Below are positions 17,414 to 26,629 of a stretch of DNA of 64,000 nt, one piece after another. A model generated the notes under the pieces. The model ran no database searches. It saw only the letters and a list, made by a program, of their open reading frames with translations, and had not been told where the DNA came from. Origin of the DNA: Rhodomicrobium vannielii ATCC 17100 (GTDB lineage Bacteria; Pseudomonadota; Alphaproteobacteria; Rhizobiales; Rhodomicrobiaceae); assembly GCF_000166055.1 (NCBI RefSeq), contig NC_014664.1, positions 3,317,501 through 3,381,500 on the forward strand, written 5' to 3'. The position numbers and the translations under genes were made by a program. Position 1 is the first letter of the stretch. Each line of letters starts with the position of its first letter.

Positions 17414-17695
17414 GATAGCGACGAGCGGGTCTGCGGCGTGATCGTCCGCCCATGCGTCTATTACGACTGCGGTGTAACCGTCTTGTTCGAGGGCCTTCGC
17501 AAAACGCGTGAGGAAAAAGGATTTTCCTTGTCCCCACGGCGCATCGATGTTGAGAACGAAGGATTGCTTCCGTTCCGCGCGTTCAGCCGTGCGACCGAGC
17601 AGAAATTTCTTTAAAAAATCCGCTTCTTCGCGGCGTCGAAGGTGGTCGTCGTTCCACGGGTCAAATGCGGCAGAACCATTTTCTTCGGAAGCCAT
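17413..17695 (-). pseudogene. KAP family P-loop NTPase, N-terminal part (gene split by IS insertion)
   Basis: The 5' 94 codons of the broken KAP gene. The ATG at 17695 follows GAGG on the minus strand, and an AT-rich promoter-like tract lies upstream. Walker A is APWGQGKS (residues 52-59), and the conserved DAWADDHAADPLVAIL runs up to the junction. In its present state translation would run into the IS481 element and stop at 17300, giving a truncated protein with Walker A but no Walker B. Together with 14151-15247 the original product would be 459 residues. Confidence 0.88.
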
Positions 17696-17876
17696 CTCGC
17701 ACCTCAGCAGATAAATATCTATCAATCTGTAGAGAGATGTTTCCGAGTCGGCAATTCCATGTCGCCGCACTCTTGCCGCAAGCCTGAACGCATTCTGAAC
17801 GCGCGGTTCCGGGGCCGTTCAGGCGGTATCGCTTAAGGTTCTTCCATAAGGTCAAGCAGACCTGGTGGAGGCCAAC

Positions 17877-18209
17877 ATGAAGACCCGCATCGCGCTTTTT
17901 GCTCTTTCGCTCATCGCCCTGCCGCTCACCGCGGCGCAGACCGCATCCGCCGAGCCGTACGGCGCGCAGGTCGCTCGCGACAGGGCGCACATCGTGCACC
18001 ATCGCCGCCAGATCCAGAAGGACAAGCAGGAGGCCGCCTATTACGCCGGTCGGCAGGCGCAGGCCGCTCGCGATGGCAATTACGGCGCGGCGCGTTACTT
18101 CGGCCATAAGAAGCGGCAGGAGCAGGCGCAGGTTCACGAGCAGCGGCGGAAGCTGTGGCGCGACCGCGCAGAACTTCGTCGCGACCGCTATTGGCGCAAT
18201 CATTACTAG
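17877..18209 (+). CDS. Small secreted basic protein of unknown function
   Basis: A 110-residue protein with a clear Sec signal peptide (MKTRIALFALSLIALPLTAAQTASA, cleavage near ASA-EP; first 19 residues hydrophobic after MKTR). The mature part is strongly basic and helical, rich in Arg, His, Gln and Tyr, with repeated HRRQIQKDKQ and RRKLWRDRAELRRDR segments suggesting a coiled coil. The ATG at 17877 has GGTGGAGG upstream; an earlier GTG overlaps that site and is rejected. Nothing identifies its partner. A very strong terminator follows. Confidence 0.75.
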   Translation: MKTRIALFALSLIALPLTAAQTASAEPYGAQVARDRAHIVHHRRQIQKDKQEAAYYAGRQAQAARDGNYGAARYFGHKKRQEQAQVHEQRRKLWRDRAELRRDRYWRNHY

Positions 18210-18244
18210 TCGCGCCGTGACCGCAGCGCATCGCGCGCAAGGTC

Positions 18245-18283
18245 CGAGGTGGCCGGGAGAAATCCCGGCCACCTCGTTGTGTG
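18245..18283 (+). terminator. Strong terminator hairpin after the secreted protein gene
   Basis: A perfect 14-bp stem CGAGGTGGCCGGGA (18245-18258) with its complement at 18263-18276, capped by a GAAA tetraloop, followed by TTGTGTG. The U-run is interrupted by G. Confidence 0.75.
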
Positions 18284-18345
18284 TGTTGCTGACAGTACCG
18301 CCGGATATGCCCCGCGTTCCTGGGGCGAAACGCTCAGGGTGCGCC

Positions 18346-18410
18346 TTTGATGAACTCAAAAGCGCGCTCTGATCTCATGATCCTATCGCAAAAGCGGCGT
18401 TTTGCAGATC
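18346..18410. repeat. Dispersed palindromic repeat, copy 1
   Basis: The sequence from CTTTGATGA through AAAAGCGCGCTC matches the repeat at 43224-43247, and is followed by GATC-rich and GCAAAA/TTTTGC palindromic parts (about 18389-18408). It resembles the widespread rhizobial intergenic palindromes that carry GATCATG and GCAAAA motifs. It sits immediately after the rne stop codon and may act in 3'-end formation. Confidence 0.55.
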
Positions 18411-21400
18411 TAGCTGACGCTGCGCTGCCACCAACCCTTTTTCGGCGGACCAGTACGCACCGGCTTGGGCTTGGGTTCCGGCGCGGGAGGCGGAAGGATT
18501 GCGATCTCGGCTTCAACCTTGACCTGCTCTTCCGCCGGTTCGTCCGGTTTCGCCTCAACGGCTTCCGCCACATCTGCGTTTGGCGACTGCGGTGCGTCTG
18601 CTTCGGCTGCTAGCGCCTCCGGCTTGGCCTCCGCCTCGGCTGCGGGTTCGCTCGCAACCTCTGCCGCAAGTTCGGCGACCGCTTCGGACTGGACCGGATC
18701 GCTGGAAGCGACGTCGGCCGTCGCATCCTCGCCGACGGCCTGAACGGGCTTCGGCTCGGCTTCGACCGCCACCGAGGCTTCGACGGGCGCGACTTCTACG
18801 GATTGCTCCAGCTGCGGCGCCGTATCGGCGTGCGCTTCCGCCGTCACGGCCTCAGCCGCTGGCGACTGCACGACCGGAAGCCCATGCTCGAAGTCGATCT
18901 CAGGCTGCTCTCCAAGCCCGGGGATCTCACCGGGCTGGCCCGCAAAATCGTCGCGATGACGCCTGCCACCGCGACGGCCTCTGCGCCTGTTACGACGGAA
19001 CTGGCCGTCCTGACGTTCCTCGGCGCTCTCCCGGCGATCCTCGCCATTGACGGCTGCTACGGCTTGCGCCCCGGCCTCCGTCACGCCCTCGTCGGCACCG
19101 TCCGTATCATCATCGTCGTCATCGTCGTCGTCGGAGCCTTCCGCCATCGAGACCGTATGACCGTTCGGAAGCGGCGCATCGGCGGCGGCGTCGCCCCGAC
19201 CGCGCCGACGGCGGCGCTTGCGGCGGGATGTCCGCTTCTCGCCTTCGCCTTCAGCAGTAGCAGCTGCGGCGGGGGAGGACGCCGGTTCGGCTTCCTCTTC
19301 CTCGTCCGCCTGCGCCAGCGACGCGGTTTCCATGTGAACCACGCGCGAGTCGCCCACGACCGGCGGCACCGCTTCGGCGCCGCGTTCGAGCACGAAATGC
19401 GCGCCGTGCGCCTTGTCGTCCGGTTGAAGAACGATCGTCACGCCGTAGCGGAGTTCGATATCGCGGAGATAGGAGCGCTTGTTGTTGAGGATGTACAGCG
19501 CGGCTTCCGTCGACGCGGTCAAGGTGATGTTGGCCGCTCCTTGCGTCCGCAGATGGTCCTCAATCGAACGCAGGATCATAAGCGCCACGGACTCGATCGA
19601 CCGGATGTGCCCGACGCCCTGGCAGACCGGGCACGGCACAGTCGACACCTCGACAACGCCCTGACGCAGCCGTTGGCGCGACATCTCCATGAGGCCGAAA
19701 TGGCTGATATGGCCAACCTGGATGCGGGCGCGGTCGTGGCGCAGGCTTTCCTTAAGCTTGCGTTCCACCGAACGGTTGTTGCGCCGCTCGTCCATGTCGA
19801 TGAAGTCGATGACGATGAGGCCCGCGAGGTCGCGCAGGCGTACCTGCCGCGCAACTTCCTCGGCTGCTTCCATGTTCGTCTTCAGCGCGGTGTCTTCGAT
19901 GGAGTATTCGCGCGTCGACCGCCCGGAGTTCACGTCGATGGCGACGAGCGCTTCGGTCTGGTTCAGCACGATATAGCCGCCGGACTTCAGCGTGACCACC
20001 GGGCTGAACATCTGGTTCAACTGACGCTCGACCTCATACTTGGTGAAGATCGGCTCAGGTTCCTTGTAGAGCAGCACGTTCTTCGCATGGCTCGGCATGA
20101 GCATGCGCATGAATTCTCTCGCCTCGTGGTGCGCTTCGTCGCCCGCGACAAGAATTTCGTCGATGTCCTTGTTGTAGAGGTCGCGGATCGAGCGCTTGAT
20201 GAGGTCGCCTTCCTCGTAGACGAGGCAGGGCGCGGTGCTCTTCAGCGTGAGATCGCGGACATTTTCCCACAGGCGCAGCAGATATTCGAAGTCGCGCTTG
20301 ATTTCGGCCTTGGTGCGCGATGCACCCGCCGTGCGGATGATGAGGCCCATGCCTTCCGGCACATCGAGTTCCTGCGCGATTTCCTTCAGGCGCTTGCGGT
20401 CTGCCGGAACGGTGATCTTGCGCGAGATGCCGCCGCCGCTGGCCGTGTTCGGCATCAGCACGGTGTAGCGGCCCGCGAGCGAGAGGTAAGTCGTCAGCGC
20501 CGCGCCCTTCGAGCCGCGCTCTTCCTTCACAACCTGGATCAGAACGATCTGGTTGCGCTTGATAACTTCCTGAATCTTGTAGTGACGCCACCGGCGCTTG
20601 TGACGCTGCGGCAGTTCTTCGAGCGCGTCCTCGGAACCGACGACCTCGACCGGCGCGGGCGTGGCGCTTTCCGGCACGGAAATGATGCCGCCGTCGTCCG
20701 AAGCCGACCCGCTGTCATCATCGCCTGCGTCGTCATCGCGAGAGCGATGCTTCGCCCTCGGCTGCTTGTCGGCCGCGTCCTCGACTTCGTCGTCATCGTC
20801 CTCTTCGTCGGCGTCGTCGTCCGAATCTTCGTCCTCAAGCTCGTCGTCGTCCTCGTCAGCCTCGTCATCTTCTGAATCGGGGCCGCCTTCCACGTCGTCG
20901 GGATGGCTCGGAATTTCGTCGCGAGCTTCCTCGCCGCGCGAGATGGCGGCCGTGAACTCTTCATAAAGCGTGGGCGGAAGCACGGCGTCGAGCGCGATCG
21001 CCCCGCCATTGCCGGGTTCGCCTGCGGTTTTTTCTTCGGGCGCGGTTTCGCCGGCGTCGGCCTGATCCGTAGGCGCGGCGTCGACCGCAGCGGCGAATTC
21101 AGCCCGAACGTCCTCGCTCGGAGCTTCGCCAGCGGCTGCTGCGACATCAGGCTGGCTCTCGCCGTTGCCAGACTCGTTGGATGTTTGCGTGCCGCCTTCG
21201 GCTTCCGGCGCTTTGTCGGAGGATCTGCGATTCGGACGGCTTTCGCCCGCGTCGCGGTAACGACCCTGTCGGTCCGCCGCCTCTTCTTTCATCAGCTGTT
21301 CGCGAACGGCAACCGGGATCTGGTAATAATCCGGGTGGATTTCGGCGAAGGCAAGAAAGCCGTGGCGATTGCCGCCGTAGTTCACGAACGCCGCTTGAAG

Positions 21401-21559
21401 CGAGGGCTCGATGCGAGCAACCTTGGCCAGATAGATGTTGCCTCGAAGCTGCTTCCGCGACGCGGACTCGTAGTCAAATTCCTCGACGCGATTGCCACGC
21501 GTCACCACCACCCGTGTCTCTTCCGGGTGGGTGGCATCGATTAACATCTTGTTTGCCAT
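18410..21559 (-). CDS. rne: Ribonuclease E/G family endoribonuclease
   Basis: A 1049-residue RNase E, the core nuclease of the RNA degradosome. It begins MANKMLIDATHPEETRVVV. The S1 RNA-binding domain (about 35-330) is split by a roughly 230-residue acidic, Glu/Asp/Ala-rich insertion before RRWRHYKIQEVI. The DNase I-like catalytic part has VAIDVNSGRS and LIVIDFIDMDER with the Mg-binding aspartates, then the zinc-link CPVCQGVG. The last 300 residues are low-complexity, with Arg-rich patches and a Pro/Ala/Glu-rich end finishing PPKKGWWQRSVS. The ATG at 21559 has AGGAAG upstream. Divergent amiC is the usual neighbour. E. coli rne autoregulates through its leader; the long upstream gap here would allow the same. 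Confidence 0.96.
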   Translation of the reverse strand: MANKMLIDATHPEETRVVVTRGNRVEEFDYESASRKQLRGNIYLAKVARIEPSLQAAFVNYGGNRHGFLAFAEIHPDYYQIPVAVREQLMKEEAADRQGRYRDAGESRPNRRSSDKAPEAEGGTQTSNESGNGESQPDVAAAAGEAPSEDVRAEFAAAVDAAPTDQADAGETAPEEKTAGEPGNGGAIALDAVLPPTLYEEFTAAISRGEEARDEIPSHPDDVEGGPDSEDDEADEDDDELEDEDSDDDADEEDDDDEVEDAADKQPRAKHRSRDDDAGDDDSGSASDDGGIISVPESATPAPVEVVGSEDALEELPQRHKRRWRHYKIQEVIKRNQIVLIQVVKEERGSKGAALTTYLSLAGRYTVLMPNTASGGGISRKITVPADRKRLKEIAQELDVPEGMGLIIRTAGASRTKAEIKRDFEYLLRLWENVRDLTLKSTAPCLVYEEGDLIKRSIRDLYNKDIDEILVAGDEAHHEAREFMRMLMPSHAKNVLLYKEPEPIFTKYEVERQLNQMFSPVVTLKSGGYIVLNQTEALVAIDVNSGRSTREYSIEDTALKTNMEAAEEVARQVRLRDLAGLIVIDFIDMDERRNNRSVERKLKESLRHDRARIQVGHISHFGLMEMSRQRLRQGVVEVSTVPCPVCQGVGHIRSIESVALMILRSIEDHLRTQGAANITLTASTEAALYILNNKRSYLRDIELRYGVTIVLQPDDKAHGAHFVLERGAEAVPPVVGDSRVVHMETASLAQADEEEEAEPASSPAAAATAEGEGEKRTSRRKRRRRRGRGDAAADAPLPNGHTVSMAEGSDDDDDDDDDTDGADEGVTEAGAQAVAAVNGEDRRESAEERQDGQFRRNRRRGRRGGRRHRDDFAGQPGEIPGLGEQPEIDFEHGLPVVQSPAAEAVTAEAHADTAPQLEQSVEVAPVEASVAVEAEPKPVQAVGEDATADVASSDPVQSEAVAELAAEVASEPAAEAEAKPEALAAEADAPQSPNADVAEAVEAKPDEPAEEQVKVEAEIAILPPPAPEPKPKPVRTGPPKKGWWQRSVS

Positions 21560-22186
21560 TGCAAATGCTTCCTGGCGCGCCCGCGCCAAAGCGTGGCCTC
21601 GCGATCATGGCGACATGATCGAGCGGACCGGCCGGACGGACGCACTGTTTGTTGATCGCGCTCTCGCCGCTTCGAACCAGCGCAAGGCTGGGAGCGCCGT
21701 CTTTTCCATTTCGGAGAAAGAGGGTCGACAGGCTTTGGATGCCGGACACGGCACCTTTCATATCAAGCAAGTCGGAGCGCGAGGTTGACATTGTGGTTGA
21801 GTCTCGGCTCGCCGACGGGCCCGTTTCTTCTTCGAAACGATGCGGCGAGACCACGATTCCGTGGCGATTTATTGTTCAGGGATTCAACATCCCGGCTGCT
21901 TTGCCTTCGACACTCGCGGTGCTGCCCAATCCAGATGGATCGATGCCCGTGGGCGATTGCCAAATTCACCACCTGATCCTGCTAGGCGGATTAGCAAAGC
22001 AGAAGCCAGCCTAATCGATCAGGATTGACATACCTCTAATACGTTGTGTTTGGCTTCGCTGCAAGCAAGACCTAAGCGACGTCCAACGAATTGGTGAAAT
22101 CGCGGGATGCCTCGGCCAATCCGGCGGCGCCGAGGTGGACGCAGACAAACCCATGCTGTAGGACGTGGCGGAAGGGGCATCGAACC
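21560..22186. other. Divergent intergenic region between rne and amiC
   Basis: About 630 bases that must hold the promoters and leaders of both genes. A TTGACA at 22025-22030 (plus strand) lacks a good -10 at the right spacing. Frames on both strands have no recognisable protein content. A long rne 5' leader is likely, but I could not draw a confident structure. Confidence 0.45.
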
Positions 22187-23425
22187 ATGGAAACCGGCCT
22201 GAGACCTTCATCGGCTTTCGCGGCGTTCAGCGCTTTCCTCGTACTCGTCCTGATCATGAGCGCCGCGCGCGCCGAAGACATCGTGGTGAGCGCGCAGATC
22301 GGCGGTGACAGCCAGCGCACGCGCTTCGTCGCCTTCGTCTCCAAAGCGGTCGAATTTCGTATTTTCTCCATGGCCGATCCTTACCGGATCGTGATCGACA
22401 TGCCTGAGACCGACATTCAGGTGCCGGGCGGCAAGGGACGCGGGCTGATCCTCTCGTCGCGCTCGGGTCTCCTCGCGCCGGGGAAGTCGCGCATCGTGAT
22501 CGACCTCGCCGCACCCGCGCGTATCGAGAAAGCCGAGTTGTTGCCGCCCGAAAACGATCTTCCGGCCCGGCTCGTGATCGACCTTGCTCGCACGACCCAC
22601 AAGACATTCCTCGCCTCCGTCAAGGCTCCGCCACCGGCGCCGAAGCCGGATGAGTCGCAAAGCGCCGCCGCGAATCTGGACACCGGGGATAGGCGTCCGC
22701 TCATCGTGATCGATCCCGGGCATGGCGGCATCGACGCGGGCGCGATTGGCCGAGCTACGAATACGCCTGAAAAGGAAGTCACCTTCGATTTCTGCAAGAA
22801 GCTCGCCTCCAAGCTCGAAGCGACGGCGCGCTATCGCATCGTCATGACGCGAACGTCGGACGTCTTCGTTTCCCTCGACGATCGCGCGGTCATGGCGGTC
22901 AAGGCGAAGGCAGACCTTCTCATCTCGATCCATGCCGATGCCCTCGACCCGAAACGCCTTGGCATAAAGGCGCTGAAGGAGGTTCGCGGCGGCACGATCT
23001 ACACCCTGTCGGAAGAAGCATCCGACGAGCAGGCGAACGTCATCGCGCAGAACGAGAACAAGGTGGACGTGCAGGCGGGCGTTGCGAGCGAGCAGACTGC
23101 GCCGGTCGTTTCAGAAGAAATCGCGTCGATACTCAACGATCTCGAAAACCGGATCAAAAAGAACCGATCGACCGCCATCGCGCACTATCTCATCGATCAC
23201 ATGAAGGGCAAGATGAAGTTCAACATCCGGCCGCAGCGCTCGGCGAACTTCCGCGTGCTGAAAGCGCATGGCGTGCCTGCGATTCTGATCGAACTCGGCT
23301 ATCTCAGCAATGAAGACGACGAAAAGCTCCTCATCTCGGAAGAGTGGCGTACAACGATTTCTTCGGTCCTGGGGGAGGCGGTCAACGCGTTCATGTCGGA
23401 ACGGCAGGCGCACATTCCCTTGTGA
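22187..23425 (+). CDS. amiC: N-acetylmuramoyl-L-alanine amidase with AMIN domain
   Basis: A 412-residue periplasmic amidase that cleaves the peptide from the glycan in septal peptidoglycan during cell separation. A signal peptide (to about residue 29, ending SAARA-ED) is followed by an AMIN domain (about 32-150) for septal targeting and an Amidase_3 catalytic domain (about 175-405). Zinc ligands are in VIDPGHGGIDAGAIG, the following Glu region and ISIHADA; the catalytic Glu is in LIELGYLSN. An insert after RGGTIYTLS is the regulatory helix common in this family. The start at 22187 has GAAGGGG ten bases upstream. The PBP1A gene follows. Confidence 0.94.
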   Translation: METGLRPSSAFAAFSAFLVLVLIMSAARAEDIVVSAQIGGDSQRTRFVAFVSKAVEFRIFSMADPYRIVIDMPETDIQVPGGKGRGLILSSRSGLLAPGKSRIVIDLAAPARIEKAELLPPENDLPARLVIDLARTTHKTFLASVKAPPPAPKPDESQSAAANLDTGDRRPLIVIDPGHGGIDAGAIGRATNTPEKEVTFDFCKKLASKLEATARYRIVMTRTSDVFVSLDDRAVMAVKAKADLLISIHADALDPKRLGIKALKEVRGGTIYTLSEEASDEQANVIAQNENKVDVQAGVASEQTAPVVSEEIASILNDLENRIKKNRSTAIAHYLIDHMKGKMKFNIRPQRSANFRVLKAHGVPAILIELGYLSNEDDEKLLISEEWRTTISSVLGEAVNAFMSERQAHIPL

Positions 23426-23637
23426 GCGGGGGCCGATGCGCGCGCCCGCAAGCGTAGCCGCGGCCGTCTTCCCGTTAACCCGCGGTTGTACAGGATATGA
23501 TGTTGTGGTTTAGCCGGGTAGAATAAGGAATATATGCTGTCACAATTTGGGCATGCCGTTATGCTCGTGATGGCGTCGCCGAACCCCCTCCGGTCGCTTT
23601 GTTTGGTCTGATCGTGGAACCGGCCGAATAATCAAGC

Positions 23638-26397
23638 GTGGAACTGATGCAAAGCAAGCCGCCTGTACTGCCGCCCCCCGTGAAAAAAAAGCGCCACAGG
23701 AGTCTCTTCCTGAGCTTTCTCGGGTTTGCGTTCACGGCAGGCGTTTTCATATTCATCGCGGCGTCTGCCGGAGCGGCCTATTTTCTCTGGACGATTTCGC
23801 AAGATCTTCCGGACTATGACAAGCTTGCCAATTACAAGCCGCCGATCATTACGCGCGTGCACGCCGGCGACGGTCGCCTCATCGCGGAATTCGCGAAGGA
23901 GCGGCGGATCTACGTTCCCGTTCAGGTCATGCCCAAGCCGCTTATCAACGCGTTCCTCGCGGCCGAGGACCAGAGCTTCTGGGAGCATGGCGGCCTCGAT
24001 TTTCGTGGCATCCTGCGCGCCGTCTACAACAACCTGACGAAGAACAAGAAGGAAGGCGCTTCCACCATCACCCAACAGGTGGCGAAGAACTTCCTTTTGA
24101 CGAGCGAGCGGTCCTATCTCCGCAAGGCGAAGGAAGCGATCCTCGCCGTCCGCATCGAGCGCGCCTACACGAAGGAGCGCATCCTTGATCTTTACCTGAA
24201 CCAGATCTATCTCGGGGGCGGCTCCTATGGCGTCGCCGCAGCGGCGCTGCGGTACTTCGGCAAGGAGCTGAACGACCTCCAATTGCATGAGGTTGCCTAT
24301 CTCGCCGCGCTGCCTAAAGAGCCGACGAAGCTGCAACTCACGACCGCGCGGCCCGGCAGCAAAGCCTTCCAGGACGCGTTCCTGCGGCGCAACGACATCC
24401 TCAACAACATGGCGCGCTTCGGCTTCATCAAGCAGGAAGACGCGGATCAGGCGAAGAAGCAGCCGCTCGAAATGGTGTCGCGCTCGGTCGGCCCGTCAAC
24501 CTTCGCCGCTGAGTACTTCGCCGAGGAAGTTCGCCGCACGCTCGCCGACATGTACGGCCTCGAAGACACGGACGACAATTCAAGCGTCTATGCGGGCGGC
24601 TACTCCGTGCGCTCCACGCTCGATCCCGGTCTCCAGATGATGGCGCGCTCAGCCCTGCGCGCCGGGCTCGTCAACTTCGACCGCAAGCATGGCTGGCGCG
24701 GGCCGATCACGAAAATCGATCTCGCCATCGCCAACGATTGGGGCACGAAGCTCGCCGAAGTGCCCGCGCTGTCGGACGTCGATCCGTGGCGGCTCGGCGT
24801 CGTGTTGCAAACCGCTAAAGACAAGGCCGTTATCGGCTTGCAGCCGGGACGCTCCTCGAACAATACGCTGGATACCGAGCGCAAGACCATCGAGCTCGGC
24901 GCGGATGGCGCGAAGTGGGCTTTCGAGAGGATCAGGACCAAAACGAAGGGTCCCATCGGCATCAGCGACATCCTCACTGTCGGCGATGTCGTCTATGTTT
25001 CCCCGCCGAACGAAATCGACCTGCTGAAGGAGCGCGAGCGCAATCCGAAGCTCGCGGAAGGCAAGACCTCGCTGCCTGCATGGTCGCTGATGCAGGTGCC
25101 GCAGATCGGCGGCGCGACCGTCGTCATGGACCCGCATACCGGCCGCGTGCTCGCGCTTGTCGGCGGCTTCAGCTTCGCGGAAAGCCAGTTCAACCGCGCG
25201 CTGCAAGCGCGTCGGCAGCCGGGCTCGTCATTCAAGCCGATCGTCTACGCCGCCGCCCTCGATAACGGCTACACGCCCGCATCCGTGGTGAACGACGCCG
25301 TCTTCTCGGTGGACCAGGGCAACGGACAGGGCGAATGGAAACCATCGAACTACGACAAGCAGGTGCACGGCCTACAGCCGCTCCGTATCGGCATTGAGAA
25401 ATCGCGAAACCTCATGACGGTGCGGCTCGCGCAGGATCTCGGCATGCCCATCGTCAGCGAATATGCGCGCCGTTTCGGGGTGTATGAGGATCTCCCGCCG
25501 CTGCTCTCCATGGCGCTCGGCGCGGGCGAGACGACGCTCATCCGGTTGACCACCGCCTATTGCATGTTCGTGAACGGCGGCAAGAAGATCAACTACACCT
25601 TCATCGACCGCATCCAGAACCGCATGGGCCAGACGATCTGGCGGCACGATAACCGCGCCTGCGATACCTGCAATGCGGAGTCGTGGGGGGGTCAGGAAGA
25701 GCCGCAACTCACGGACGAACGCGCGCAGATCATCGACCCGATGACGGCCTATCAGGTCACTTCGATGCTTGAAGGCGTCGTCGTGCGCGGCACGGGCTCC
25801 ATCGTCTGGAAGCGCGTGCAGAAGCCGCTCGGCGGCAAGACCGGCACGACGAACGACGAAAAGGACGCCTGGTTCATCGGCTTCTCGCCCGACATCGCGA
25901 TGGGCATCTTCATCGGCTACGATAATCCGCAACCGATGGGCCATGGTGAAACCGGTGGCGAGTTGGCCGCGCCGATCTTCGCCGACTTCTTCAAGATGGC
26001 GCTGAAGGACAAGCCCGCCGTTCCGTTCCGCACACCGGCCGACATCCGGCAGGTGCGCGTCAACAAACGCACGGGCCAACGCACCGATCCGGCCGATCCA
26101 GACGCCATTACCGAATATTTCAAGCCGGGCACCGAGCCGCCGGAAGGCTACGCGACCGCCTCTGCGTCCTACCCTGCGGGCGACCAGCAACCGGGCTATG
26201 GTGGCGGCCAGCCGGGAGGTTACGGTCAGCAGGGCGGGTATCCGGGCGAAAGCGGCGGAGGCTGGAGGCAGCCGCCTCAGCCGTCGTCCGGTGGATGGGG
26301 CCAGCCGCAGCCGACGCCTCCAAGCCAGCCTGGCACCGCAGGCGGCTATCCGCCGCCCTACGGACGGACCGCGCCCAGCCCCGGAGGCTTGTACTAG
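23638..26397 (+). CDS. mrcA: Penicillin-binding protein 1A (class A, bifunctional)
   Basis: A 919-residue inner-membrane peptidoglycan synthase. A cytoplasmic Lys/Pro-rich tail is followed by one membrane anchor (about 26-52). The GT51 glycosyltransferase has its catalytic Glu110 in AAEDQSFWEHGG and the STITQQVAKN motif. The transpeptidase has Ser530 in PGSSFKP, SRN near 590 and KTG at 734-736. An OB-like domain lies between them. The last about 80 residues are Gly/Gln/Pro-rich and likely disordered. The start may be GTG at 23638 or ATG at 23647; neither has a strong ribosome site. The order amiC-PBP1A-prfB is typical of Rhizobiales. Confidence 0.95.
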   Translation: MELMQSKPPVLPPPVKKKRHRSLFLSFLGFAFTAGVFIFIAASAGAAYFLWTISQDLPDYDKLANYKPPIITRVHAGDGRLIAEFAKERRIYVPVQVMPKPLINAFLAAEDQSFWEHGGLDFRGILRAVYNNLTKNKKEGASTITQQVAKNFLLTSERSYLRKAKEAILAVRIERAYTKERILDLYLNQIYLGGGSYGVAAAALRYFGKELNDLQLHEVAYLAALPKEPTKLQLTTARPGSKAFQDAFLRRNDILNNMARFGFIKQEDADQAKKQPLEMVSRSVGPSTFAAEYFAEEVRRTLADMYGLEDTDDNSSVYAGGYSVRSTLDPGLQMMARSALRAGLVNFDRKHGWRGPITKIDLAIANDWGTKLAEVPALSDVDPWRLGVVLQTAKDKAVIGLQPGRSSNNTLDTERKTIELGADGAKWAFERIRTKTKGPIGISDILTVGDVVYVSPPNEIDLLKERERNPKLAEGKTSLPAWSLMQVPQIGGATVVMDPHTGRVLALVGGFSFAESQFNRALQARRQPGSSFKPIVYAAALDNGYTPASVVNDAVFSVDQGNGQGEWKPSNYDKQVHGLQPLRIGIEKSRNLMTVRLAQDLGMPIVSEYARRFGVYEDLPPLLSMALGAGETTLIRLTTAYCMFVNGGKKINYTFIDRIQNRMGQTIWRHDNRACDTCNAESWGGQEEPQLTDERAQIIDPMTAYQVTSMLEGVVVRGTGSIVWKRVQKPLGGKTGTTNDEKDAWFIGFSPDIAMGIFIGYDNPQPMGHGETGGELAAPIFADFFKMALKDKPAVPFRTPADIRQVRVNKRTGQRTDPADPDAITEYFKPGTEPPEGYATASASYPAGDQQPGYGGGQPGGYGQQGGYPGESGGGWRQPPQPSSGGWGQPQPTPPSQPGTAGGYPPPYGRTAPSPGGLY

Positions 26398-26629
26398 CCT
26401 GTTGCAATCCTATCTGCGTCCGGAGCACTTTTCTGGATGCAGACAGGATCGGCATTTTGGGCTGGAACTCAGCGCTGCCCGGTGCGATTGTCGAAATCAG
26501 CCCCAACGCCCGGCGAGCGCGCGCAGAGTACACTGGCGCTATGTTGGCTCAATCTTTACAGTTTTGTAATAACGGACCCGGCTGCCATCTTGCGCTCCGG
26601 CTCCTGCTTCACAGACGGAACTTTTCTCC

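Noticed and set aside
14151-17695. Two separate KAP-like genes
   Set aside because: Joining the fragments at the target site restores one continuous frame, and each fragment lacks one of the two Walker motifs.
18803-20875. A 690-codon open frame on the plus strand opposite rne
   Set aside because: It is antisense to the well-supported RNase E gene, is His/Arg/Val-rich in the manner of GC-rich shadow frames, and has no domain.
22025-22053. TTGACA as a possible amiC promoter
   Set aside because: No acceptable -10 occurs at 16 to 18 bp spacing, so the match is probably chance.
26295-26629. An upstream in-frame extension of the main prfB frame
   Set aside because: It overlaps the end of the PBP1A gene and has no similarity to RF2; the true start is the short first frame at 26630 with the frameshift.
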